Origin: Branchiostoma lanceolatum
Lineage: Eukaryota > Chordata > Leptocardii > Amphioxiformes > Branchiostomatidae
Direction: 5' to 3'
Length of the DNA stretch: 64,000 bases
NCBI RefSeq assembly: GCF_035083965.1
Contig: NC_089732.1
Location: 6,387,383 to 6,451,382 of the forward strand
The stretch's first letter is position 1. Each line of letters starts with the position of its first letter. A program made the position numbers and the translations under genes. The notes below the pieces were generated by a model that did no database searches, was not told where the DNA came from, and saw only the letters and a list, made by a program, of their open reading frames with translations. Below, piece by piece: positions 46,201 through 57,700 of this stretch.

Positions 46201-48274
46201 TAATATTGATACACACAAACGGTAGCATACCTTCATTTCTCCTGTGATAACATACTCCCTGGAGCCAAATGGGAAGGTCATAGCTGAAATTAGTCTTGAC
46301 CTTGATGGTCCAACCTGCGGGGTAAAAGGATTAAAGTAAACCACCGAGTATCACAATACACCCAAACTATGTGACATTGTTTTGTTTCGTACCACTACCT
46401 GTGTGTCATATACACCTACAATATGCATGACTGATCTTTTTGAAATGCAAAGGCCATGTTCCTGTTTGGACAATAGACTGCAAGTTGAAGCCAATTTTCT
46501 CTCAATCAGTCGGTCTCATGCCCCAAGGTACCGTAGGGATAGGTTTGATTTACATGATTGCACCCTTTAGGTAGCAATGTTTTTGGAATATCATGAAATT
46601 GAATACAGTAGCAAGAAACAAATGCAATGTACTTTAGCATGTTGTTTGAGTTCACCTTTTGATAATCTAATTTTCGTGTTAGTACAGTTGTATATCTTGC
46701 TATACACTTATTTCAGTTGGTACATTCATATTCTTTTATCTTATTAAAATAAATTATTTTATGGGCACCAGGAAGAGTAATGAATGTATTCACCAATAGA
46801 GATGTAAAGAAGCCAAACCAAACATTCATCATTGCACACCCAAAAACAACAATGATGTAATTTAAAACAGTATCGGGACAACTCGGCCCCTGGGACAACC
46901 CGGCCCCTAGCCATTCGGGACAACTCGGCCCCTAGTTCAGGACAACTCGGCACCGAGCACCAAAAATGACATAGATCAGCAAACAGAACAGAAACTTTTA
47001 AGATTTATGTGAGGAATAAAACATGTTTAACTGCCAAACATTTCGTCTAAATAAATAGGAAATTGTAAAACTCTGCAGGTCACTTTTGGTCGGAATGCTC
47101 TGATAGTTAATGAATATCAATAAGGAAGTTTTATCATCTCGGTTGTCTCAATGCCCTTGGTTGTCTCGACGCGTTTGGAAAACCTAAAAAACGGTTAAAA
47201 TCTATGTCCAACAAAACATAATGAAGCGCTATACATTTAGTTTCATCATAAGTTATAAGCACTTTCATATAAGCAAAGCGACTTCGTAAAAGATCGTCAA
47301 AAATAACAAACAAAATGGCGTCGCCGCACCGGCCTGCAACATGTTTTTGACGGTCTAACATTTGAGACTTTCGGAAATACAAAAATGTTTAAATGTATGG
47401 ACTGAGTTTTGTTTCCTAAAATTCTTATTCCACTTATCAGCCTGTCAGATCGGTAGAATTGTCATTCTTTGAGCCCCAAATACACTTATCATGCACTGAA
47501 CAATTAGTGCCGAGTTGTCCTGAGCTTGGTGCCAAGTTGTCCTGAATGGCTAGGGGCCGAGTTGTCCCAGGGGCCGAGTAATCTCGGAATCTCTTTGATT
47601 TCATCATGTGATAAACAGCTGGTCAAAGGCCATTGCATTTGCGGTATATATGCAGTACTCAGTCTGTTCAGTCCATCATAATCTGTTACAAGGCGTGAGC
47701 AACGATTTTGATTATTCTCAATAAAAACTTCGTTCTCCAAAAGACAGATAATCCTCTTAAAAGATAGAAGCGATAAATCACTTATGCTCCAATTCTAAAG
47801 AACCCTACTGGGTAGTTTAAGAGATTTAAAGGGCTAAGTTATATAACAAACAGTACTTAACATATTCATGATCAAGACTCAGTTTCTTATTAAACAATGT
47901 CTACGCAAGGAGGTCAAAGAGTCTTAAGGAAAATTCTTAAGGAAGACAGGTTATCCCACTGAATATTATGATCCTTTCTTGTGGGAATTTGGAAATAACC
48001 TTCGAACCAACAAATCTAGATACTGAAAAAGTCACAATTTTGTTGCTGAACACTTACCATAGCGTACGTTGTTCCACATGGACATCAGCTTGGTTTTAGC
48101 CTTTTCTCCCGAGTCTGCAGAATCGGACAAATCTGGTGGGAAAGCTTCTCCTTCCAGCGGCCTCATGACGAGCCCGTTTCTGACGGGAGAAGACAGGGGC
48201 TGGCTGGTCTCCCGTCGTCTGGCATCGGGCACCCCGCCTCCTCCCCCTGCACGCAACTCGCGAAGTTTGTCCAT
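40228..48274 (-). CDS. ATG4: Autophagy cysteine protease ATG4 (C/D type)
   Basis: Cleaves the C-terminus of ATG8/LC3/GABARAP proteins to expose glycine and removes them from lipid during autophagy (family knowledge). Ten exons, 5' to 3' on the minus strand: 48274-48058, 46314-46231, 46033-45812, 45351-45171, 44416-44340, 42807-42644, 42040-41962, 41685-41609, 41242-41120, 40416-40228; 470 residues, near ATG4C/D length. Catalytic Cys154 lies in [15 protein letters not shown]; Asp349 and His351 in [28 protein letters not shown] and [20 protein letters not shown] are family signatures. The last residues EDFVFL fit an LC3-interacting motif. The 72-residue glycine-rich N-terminus is longer than in ATG4A/B. 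Which vertebrate paralogue is closest is not decided; a pre-duplication ATG4C/D gene is likely. Confidence 0.95.
41747..41831. repeat. (TG)n compound microsatellite
   Basis: Two TG runs separated by a repeated CATCTATGTGTGCTTG block, in an ATG4 intron. Confidence 0.9.
42383..42616. mobile_element. MITE with GTAATTC / GAATTAC ends
   Basis: Begins TGTAATTCACTTTGTCTTCA and ends AACAAGAATTACAG; internal words CGGTAGCAAAATTTCAC and TTACAGAACGGATGTGTGAA match 59428-59656 throughout. In an ATG4 intron. Confidence 0.8.
43090..44240 (+). repeat. Long interspersed repeat with repeated ATTAATTATGCAAAT blocks
   Basis: A sub-block with CCTCATTAATTATGCAAATTAG and TTTGCATAA recurs near 43250, 43410, 43520, 43650 and 43775, then the single 3' part (CTGCAGTTCC, GCTAGGGGGCCC twice) follows, as in 25250-26275. 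Ends in an (ACAG)n stretch near 44200. Class unknown; ATGCAAAT is also the octamer-factor motif. Confidence 0.7.
44700..45080 (+). repeat. Interspersed repeat, 3' portion
   Basis: Keeps only the later part of the family (CAATGCAGTTCC, GCTGGGGCTC, GTTGCAGTACC, GCCAGGGGGCCC, AATCCGTCCAGAGGTTCTTGAG). In an ATG4 intron. Confidence 0.6.
46874..47586. mobile_element. Element with GGGACAACTCGGCCCC terminal repeats
   Basis: Left end has four GGACAACTCGG/CCCGG units with CCCCTAGCCATTC; the right end has the same in reverse (GAATGGCTAGGGG, GCCGAGTTGTCC). About 710 bp, in ATG4 intron 1. No transposase recognised between the ends, so non-autonomous. Confidence 0.75.
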
Positions 48275-48709
48275 TGTTCCTCGCCCGTGCGGGCGTTGAT
48301 CGGCAAGCACGATAAGTTTTACACTTCCAGGTCACTCCAGGATTCAGAATAAGTTAAAGTTTGCCACAGGAACGTCCAGGGGAGGGAGATAGAGGAGGAA
48401 TTCTTCGATGCTTCCGTGTTGACGTCCGAATTTTGGTAGCCATTTTGGTGCACTTGGCAGAGAAGATATCACGTGATTGAATCCGGATTCGTCCATAAGC
48501 TACCATTCTCAAGGGGCGTTTATAAATAATAGAAAAAATAATAATTTGCTGAAAAATCAAAATAATGGACTACAGCGATAAGTATTTCACTAAATACATA
48601 ATTTGAATCAAACATTTATATATTAATTATCTTTATGTATAAAGACCGAAAGAAAAACTGTTTCCTTTAAATGGACTAGAATGGAACAGCTCAGTTTTGC
48701 CTAAGGAAA
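48275..48709. promoter_or_regulatory. Shared divergent promoter of ATG4 and DOCK
   Basis: The two start codons are 435 bp apart in opposite directions. Visible motifs: TCACGTGA (48469-48476), an E-box of the type bound by USF and TFEB; AGCCATTTTGG near 48440, a YY1-like core for the ATG4 side; AAAATGGCGGC at 48707-48717, a YY1 consensus on the DOCK ATG. No TATA box seen on either side. Binding is inferred. Confidence 0.6.
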
Positions 48710-51700
48710 ATGGCGGCCTCCGGTCAGCAGCGGGCTTTCGCCCTAAAAATCAACAAGTGAGTCTGTTTTTCTTCAATTTAGTCATAGTTGCTATCATAAA
48801 CTCTACATGGTTAGAATATTCAATATCTTAAGACAATAAATACATTGTAGATCACAGTCCCTCTTCGCCCAAAACACCGTATATTGGATAAAAACATTCA
48901 TATGTATTCAGCGGAAACTTGCCTAGCTCGTCCCGCCAAGGGTTGTTTTGATATGACAATCAGACACAGTCTGTATTTTTCTTCTGAGATCTACAATTAC
49001 CCAGCTCATGTGTACACAGTAATGGAAAAGAATATTTCTTCATATTGGTCCATCGGCTTAAATATGACCAAACATTTTGGTAAACAAGTCTACAAGACGC
49101 AAATTTTCCTGTCCCTTTTTGGTACCCTACAAATCATTTTGATCGATGATGCTGAGAGGCATCCGGTCCCAAATTATTTCTTAGTGGTAAGACTGACAAT
49201 ATCTATCAATAGAGGTATACCTAGTACTCAGAGATAGTTTGGTTTCATAGAAGCTGTTAAATAGGCTACCAAATCAAATATTTATGTCAAAGACAACAAC
49301 AACAATACATAATGATAATAACAATGTTGTGAGGTCAAAATTGATATTACATATTCATTGTATTTATTATATACATGTAGCATAATTTGTGTGGTCATCA
49401 TTTGTACCACCTTTCTGTAGGAATCAGCCTGCCGGTGAGGTGCGCCGTCAAGTTTCGTCTGGGAGTTTCCGTGACTCGCGTGCAGGGGATCAAGGGCCAG
49501 CCACAAGTCCAAGTGTAAGTCAATAATCATAAGCAAACCAATTTTGTTTGTACAACAACTGTACAGTATAACTTATAAGTGCTTCCATACATCGAAATTA
49601 TACAGTAAATTGCTGTTGGTAATTTTAGCGGTTGGGGGGAAAGGGAGTAGTTCACGGCATTTGATTTTAACGGTGGAAGAAACGTCACTGTCCCAAATGT
49701 TAGTAATAAAACCTTTGCGATGATGAAGTTTTAGCGGTTGACCGCATTGGCTTTTTAGCGAATGCCCACAAATGCCCACTCTGGCGAAGTCCGCGCTGCA
49801 CGAATCTAATTTTTTTTGCTTGGAATATGTTCAGGTTGTGCTCCCATTAATTAATCCTGAGTTTCAAGTCAATCCATGTATCCGAAGTTAAATAAAGTGA
49901 ACTTGAAGATTCTTACCTGGCTTTTTAGGGAATGCCCAGCAAAAAAGGCTTTTTAGCGAATGCCCACTATATCAGCCAAAATATCGGCCATCGTGACACG
50001 GGCGCTAAATCTAACACCATAAACATGTTCAACAAGTTGTCCCCTGAATGTGTACTCAGTTTCCGTGCTGTACACGCCTGTAAAGTCACTTTATTTTACA
50101 AAATACACGGCATGGGAACCCACTGCCCCGGACGTAAGAATCCAATATGGCGGCTCATTTGCATATTTGGGACAGGTTACTAGCGGCCTCTACCCCGAAT
50201 ACGTGCCGCGGGCCGCGCCGTGTATTTCGTAAAATAAAGTGACTTTACAGGCGTGTACAGCACGGAAACTGAGTACATATTCAGGGGACAACTTGTTGAA
50301 CATGTGTATGGTGTTAGATTTAGCGCCCGTGTCACGATGGCCGATATTTTGGCTGATATAGTGGGCATTCGCTAAAAAGCCTTTTTTGCTGGGCATTCGC
50401 TAAAAAGCCAGGTAAGAATCTTCAAGTTCACTTTATTTAACTTCGGATACATGGATTGACTTGAAACTCAGGATTAATTAATGGGAGCACAACCTGAACA
50501 TATTCCAAGCAAAAAAAATTAGATTCGTGCAGCGCGGACTTCGCCAGAGTGGGCGTTTGTTGGCATTCGCTAAAAAGCCTGTCCCGCGGTTGACTAGTGA
50601 CCAATTAAGTAGCTAGAATTAAGTTACCGTTAACAAATCAAGAATTGCAGCACTTATAAGGCTTCGAAATAGCCACCAGCAATTTTCAGAAGACTTTTTC
50701 ACACTGTAAAAATGTACAACGTACTTCGCATTTAGTAGGAATTTAACTGTTTGTATTCCCACAACAGGTTGCTCTAACAGATGTAGTGGAGCCTCTAGAC
50801 TTTGAGGACTTCGTGTCGCAGCACCAGAACACTCTGGAAAAGGAACAGCTGCGAGAATTTCTCGACTTCCCCGTGGACGACCTGGAAATAGGCGTGGTCC
50901 CTCGCGAGATCAGGACTCTGGAACCATGTGTGCCTCAGAATGGGTAAAGATTACATCTTTGCACACAAGGTTAAACACTTACCAACAAGCTGTTGATCAG
51001 TCCTTCTCCAGTTAACCTCCTTGGTCTTATTGAGAAAACATACTGCCATGTATAGATGAAAAAAATGCTATTTTACAAAGTTATCAAGGGTTCAATCCAT
51101 GTGCAGCTCAGCTCATTAAAATTAAGAAATCAAGGTGATGAATGTGTACAAATTAAACGCTATAAATTCATGAATGTCTTACAATTTTACATTTCCAACA
51201 TGGAATGACTTTTGACAATTATTGATAAAAGAGACTAATAACTAAGATATATTGTTGATGTTTTTATGTTTTGCAGGTATGAACAAGACCCACATGTGAA
51301 TGATTGTATTCGTGTCTACACACAGGACTGGAATGAAGTCATTAGAAGGTACTAGAATGCACTTACAGACTATATTTGATGTTTTCTGTAATCTATGGTG
51401 AACATAATGAATGAAAAATATATAATTGTGAAAACAATGATCAGACTAAAAATAATACTCCCCATGACTTAGTAGCCTCTTCCATTGACCCCACGACCTG
51501 GAATGTCTTATGTCTAATAAACGACTAGTTCTTCCACCTCTGAACTCTATTTCCAATCGCTCCTGCAAGTTTGACCTTTGCAGTGACACCCACTCACTTC
51601 CTACCAGCCTACTAACAGAGTATTCAAACACACAAGAATACACTTAAAACAGAACATGTTAGATGTAGATGATATCTTTTTGTGAAAAAACAACTGCTCT

Positions 51701-54700
51701 GTGTTTCATCCCTAGGTATCAGCAATATGGGTCAGGGTTCATGCGGGACAGTGAGCTCAGCAGGAGGTCCAACACCACCGGTATGGTCAAGCAGGTGTTC
51801 GAGGTGGACGAAGACGATGACACCACGCCCACACCTCAGGACGATGAGGTGGACTTAAGTTTCCCTATATTTACATTCTTTCAATATCTAGTGGTGTCAG
51901 AGTGGCCCAACAGTTAGAGCGTTGGAATCAGAACCAATAGGTCCAGGGTTCGATGCTCACCAAGCCCCGACGTTGTGCCACTGGGAAAGGCTCTTTAGAC
52001 GACCTTCCGCTGCAGTGGTGTGACGCCCACCGAGCCTCTTCTGCTAATCTGTCTAAAAAGTATGCCAAAAAACACACTATTTGGTTGCCAATGTGCCAAC
52101 ATCTAGCACATTTACCAACAAGAAACAGTACAATTTTTTTAAAAATCTGTTTCAATATTTACACTTTTTTCTTCTCTTTCTTTTCACCTTGTGCACAATT
52201 GAGAATCAGCAGAAGAGATTCTCACTGTAAATTCACTTATTTTCCCAGGAACTTAATTTTTGTAACTAAGTTGTAACAATACAATCTTTTATCCCTTCCC
52301 AAGGACCAAGCCAAGCGGAACTCCACCGACATGGAAGGGACTCCGCGCGGCAGCTGGGCGTCCAGCATCTTTGACCTTCAGAACTCGCAGTCCGACCCCC
52401 TCATCCCCTCCCTACTGGACAGGTTTCCGGCGGAGGAGATCGACAGACAAAACGAACAGCAAAGGGTGGAGGGTCGCCACAACAATATCTTCACTGTCTT
52501 TCCTTATAATGATGAGGTAGGAAATAAGATTGTTTGCATTCCTTAGTTCTACAACTATACAGTTTTGATGATACAAGTCATGATATTTTTTACCCCACTT
52601 ATTTTCATTCATTCAAGTTCGACTAGTATTTTTTACTTTACTGCTACAATATATTAAAGACCAATTTTCAAAGCATTTTCAACCTGTTCTCTACATTGCA
52701 GTGTACATCTGCATTTATGTATATTTTTTTAACAGAACATGTACTAGGTAGAGTCCATTCTGAGTCACCGCGAGGGTTTTATAATAATATTTGTAATCAT
52801 TTTGAAAAATTTCTTATAAAAAAATATCTGACTGACAATAGTTCTAAATTTTTCTAAAAGATCAAATACAAAAATATGAATTTATTTGAATTTGATTAGA
52901 TAATCTAGAAATATTTTGAAAGTAACTGCACAAAAACCTCTTTATTGGTAATAATTTCTAAACATCTATGTGACTATTTAACTTTTAGAAATATTAACAG
53001 AAAATGGTAGAAAATGGTTAACAATGGTAGAATGGTGATTGCCCCCATAAAAGTAGGTGCTAATCTGGCCCATTTGTCTGCCTTTGTACATCTTTAGACT
53101 TCACTGCAGGACACTGTTGGGTCCTTTGTGGAAAGCATTCTTCCCTAAACTTCGTAAGGATGTGTGAATAACTTTCTTCCCAGCCCTCTGACCTATTTAT
53201 AGAGATGTTGCAAATAATGGTAGAAAATGGTTAGAAATTGTAAATAATTGTAAATAATGGTAGAATGCTGTTACCATTATTTAGAAACCATTGTAAATAT
53301 CATATTCTACATCATGAATATTTCTTAAGTTGTAAATATTTCAAAAGTATCAAATCTCTTACACAAATAATAACAATAACTTGAAAATAGTTCTAAATTA
53401 TGACAATAACAACCCTCGCGGTGACTTGGAATGGACTCTAGTGTAAAAGTAAAAATACATGTAAAAGATCTTCAATGTTTCAGCATGTTGCTATATTTTT
53501 ATAAGGAGTTCTATAATTGTAGCAAAATAGACAGTGTTGATAGCAACATTACTGTTGACAGCAATATTACAATGTCATGTATGTCTGTTGAAGGTTATTT
53601 TTTTTCTTTTAAAGTCTTCAAAAGGTCTTTTTGAAGTATTGTATTGTCTTCTTTAATCTATTCAGGAGGAGCCTTTGGAAAAGAGAGCGATAGCAGAAGT
53701 ACCAAAGGAACATTTTGGTCACCGACTTTTGGTGAAGTGCCTTACTCTCAAGTAGGTGTCAGAACTAATTATGCAAATATAGAATCACCATAAGAGTCAC
53801 ATCTTTACAAACCATGTTAGTAAACATTATGATAGACTGTTTATTTGATGTTTGTTTACAACATTGATAGACCCATACATTGTACTTAGAAAGATCCGTA
53901 CTATTTTTCTAATTTTTTTTACAGGTTCGAGATAGAAATTGAGCCAATCTTTGCAGTCATGGCTCTCTATGATGCCAAAGAGAAGAAAAAGGTAAAATTT
54001 TGTTGCTGATTATTCTACTCTTTAGAATAAGAAATTATAAGATATGATGATATAAGATATGGATTCTAGAATATCACTCTAGATATTCATTATTGAAAAA
54101 ATAACTTTTATTCAATGGATTTTGGGTACTTGACAACTGAAAAGTGCATGCACTTGTTAAAACCACGGTTTCATTGTGTCAAAATCTTACAACTTATGCA
54201 AAGTAATCAATTTCTACAATTCTTAACAAAGTACTGATTCGCAACATTTATAACTAAAGGATCTTAACAACGTACCATTTATAAATGAAGGATCTTACTT
54301 AACTAAGTACCATTTTGCAATATTTGCAACTAAAGGATCGTCCATTTTCCTGATGGTATTGTTTTTTTTTCAGATTTCAGAGAACTTTTACTTTGACCTG
54401 AACTCAGACCAGGTGAAGAGCATGCTGAAGCCGCACATGGCGTATCCCGACATCTCCACTCTCAGCCGCTCAGCAGTCTTCTCCATCACTTATCCATCCA
54501 GCGACGTCTTTCTCGTTATCAAGGTAGGATCCTTAGTTGTGCTTTGAACTTACAAAAGAAAGAGCAACATCACCCACAGAATGCTACAAAGGTCAATCTG
54601 GGGCAAAGGGCACCGCCACGGAAGAATACCTGGATGTAAATTTTTACCCCAAATAAACCAATTCATAAGCTTTTCAGCAATGTTACCCCCGAGTAGTATT

Positions 54701-57700
54701 CAATGTCAGTTCGCAGCACATGAGAAATGTGAACTCAAACCTAGGCCCTCGAAACCCTTTCATCGCTTTTTTGTTGTGCACTACCACAGACCCCGGTTGC
54801 GGAATAACGGGTGTGCACTGTTAAAGGCTGTAGGATACAAAATATTTGCATTTAGCCATTCTAGGATGAAAGTAAGCTTGTTTTATTGTTGTTCTTCCAG
54901 CTCGAGAAGGTTCTCCAACAAGGGGAGATCACAGATGTGGCAGAACCTTACATGAAGGAGGCAGAGAGCCCCAAGGTAAGGGACTGGCCCCAACATCCAG
55001 AGTATACTGTAAATGCAGAAATGTTTGCTGTGGTTTTATGTTTGCAGTTTTAGCGGTGAACCCCAACATCCAGAGTATAAGCATGTTCATGGTTCCAATT
55101 GCGCATGTGCATCAAGTTGCATTGTGCGTACTATGTCAAAGGTGAAGGCCCACCAGACATACAGAAAATCTGTCTTGACATGTTTCAAGCATGGTCTAGA
55201 TGAGAACTGTTAGCAAGTTAGGGGCCTTCATCACATATTACACTCTATGCTACATTTGAACCTTGAACATGCTTGTTGTTCCCAGTGACAGAAATTTCCC
55301 AAATATGATAGCGAAGCCTGAGCTAGACCAGCATATATTTGTATCAGGTGCTTGGGAGAGAAAAATGACACCTGTATGTTACAAGTCTTACATGTATATT
55401 AGAGATAGAGTCTGATTCTTTCACTTGACCTCTGGTACATGTAGAACTTAGTATTATCGCTAGATCCCCTGGCAAAATATCTAAAGAGGATCTTTGATGT
55501 ATACAGCCCTGAAATGTTAGCCCTACCTTCACAGAATCGTGAGAAAATTCGACAGACAGCTCGGTACTTTTGTGAGAAGCTGGGGGCGTACCGAATGCCG
55601 TTCGCCTGGACAGCCATTAACCTGATGAGCATTGTAAACGGAGCAGGCAGTCTGGAGAGGGGCACGGAGGGCACCCCGGATAAGGACTCTCCTGGAACAT
55701 CGTTTGGTAAGAACTCTACTGTAGAGTAATGTGGAAAACTGTCCTTTTTTCACAAGAGGGAAGGAGAAGGTGTACTGAATTGACATAATACTGTAAGTCT
55801 ACTTAGATCCGCGGGGCCTAAAATCCGCGGTTTCGGGCAAATGGGGAATCCGCGGTGGTTCTTAATTCGTGCTAGGCGATGTGTAGAAAAAAGTAGTAAC
55901 TTTTTAGGTAATGTTACAACCTCAAACACTTCGCCAACTCTGCATGGCAACCATAAAAATTAATTTGCGGCACAAAGGTCGCCACGGATTCCGCAAATCT
56001 TAATATACCGGGGATCTAAGTAGACTTACAGTATACAGTAAGTAATCTTAACAAACACTTACAATGTACACTGTACAGTTTTCCAGTACTTTGTGGGTTC
56101 AAAAAAATGTTTTCTAGCTTTGGTTTACTTTCTCTCTTAATCTTTATTTATATATTACAGCCAAGTGCTGTGAGTTATCTGTGTTACATATATGTCTTAC
56201 TCATAATTAAGTACACCAGTGTTACATGTGTATGTCTTTTTTAAGTGTATTTTGGATACAGTGGTGGCCAGTCTGATGTGAACTTTGTCTATTCTCCTGA
56301 AGTACATACAGTACATGTATTATATGTGATCAGAACTACAAATGGCAATATCGTTTGCCTTTGAGGCCGCACCAATTAAATTTCTTGGTTAACGAAATTG
56401 AAAAAAAAATGCTAGATTAGAAAATCAACATGAAAACAGAATCTCAGAGGAAAGTTTGTACTTTGGTTCACACAGTTTTAGGGAGTGAACAGAGTCAGGT
56501 GCAAGTTTTCACCCCAGCCTTCTGTTTTAATGATGTCCTCGTGCAAAAATTTTACCCAAAAAATCTATTAACCAAGAAATTAAATTGGTGTGGCCTGAGG
56601 TGTCAACAAACAACCGGTTAGAAAGACCACACATTTTTGTGGGTAACTCTCCTGGTCCTGAAATATTTTTCTTCTGCCTGTCTGTCTTGATGTGGTGTTG
56701 TATGTTTGTCATGTCTGTATCTCGTAGGTCTGCTCATTTCATGGAAGCAGGGTAAGTAGGTGACAACACTATGTTGGAACAAGTCATGATGAAATACCAT
56801 TGAGATTACGATTGCTAAAACTTAGCACCAAACTAAAAACTATGAAGTATAGTTTCACACAGTTCATTTCAAGATAAAAGTTAATAGCCTTATGTGTTCA
56901 CAGGCTTGAATCTTGGGTTATTCCCTAACTTTTTTTGCAGTATCTATATACATGTATGTGCTACATGTTTTCATACTAGACACAGGTCATACTCATTGCA
57001 ACAACAGTAACTAGATTTTGATCTGTTACCTGTAGGGTGTTATTTAATGCTACTACATGTATATATTATGGCATAGATACGTTATTCCTGCCATCTTAAA
57101 CTTTAAAGGAAGGCAAGCAATATTAGGGCCCGAAAATCAGATTTTGAAAGTCAATTTATTTAGTCATGTCTATACCTGATTAGTTCAAACGACACTATCT
57201 TAATGTATAGCTACATCCATCATGCAAAAATACGACGTCGTTGTGATGTGAGAACTCACTGAAAATTGTCACCAGGGTTTTTGTAGGCTCGCAAATCTAA
57301 GGGAATCATCGGACAGCATGTTTTTGTGCAGTTTTAAAATGCTCACAGTATGAAGTTATTACGCAAATGTGCTAAATTGTGTTAGTACATGTCACTATCA
57401 TAAAGATATCAGCATTTTTTTTTTTTCATATTTTGGGCCCTAATATTGCTTCAGTTGCCTTTAACACATTATTCATTGTTAAACTATGTATAGTTTCATA
57501 CAGTATCTGTGATGTAAAGTCTTTACCTTGGTACTTACAGAACAGCGCAGGACCAGTAAACTGGAGGACAGTTTCCGTAAGAAGAGTCTGACGGCCATCG
57601 CTGGGTTCTCTGGTCTGCAGAGGAGCAGCTCGCTGGACCGCAGGACGGCCTGGAGGGAGGAGGGCGACTGGTCAAGCCTGGACACGTTCAGGGCTGTCAC

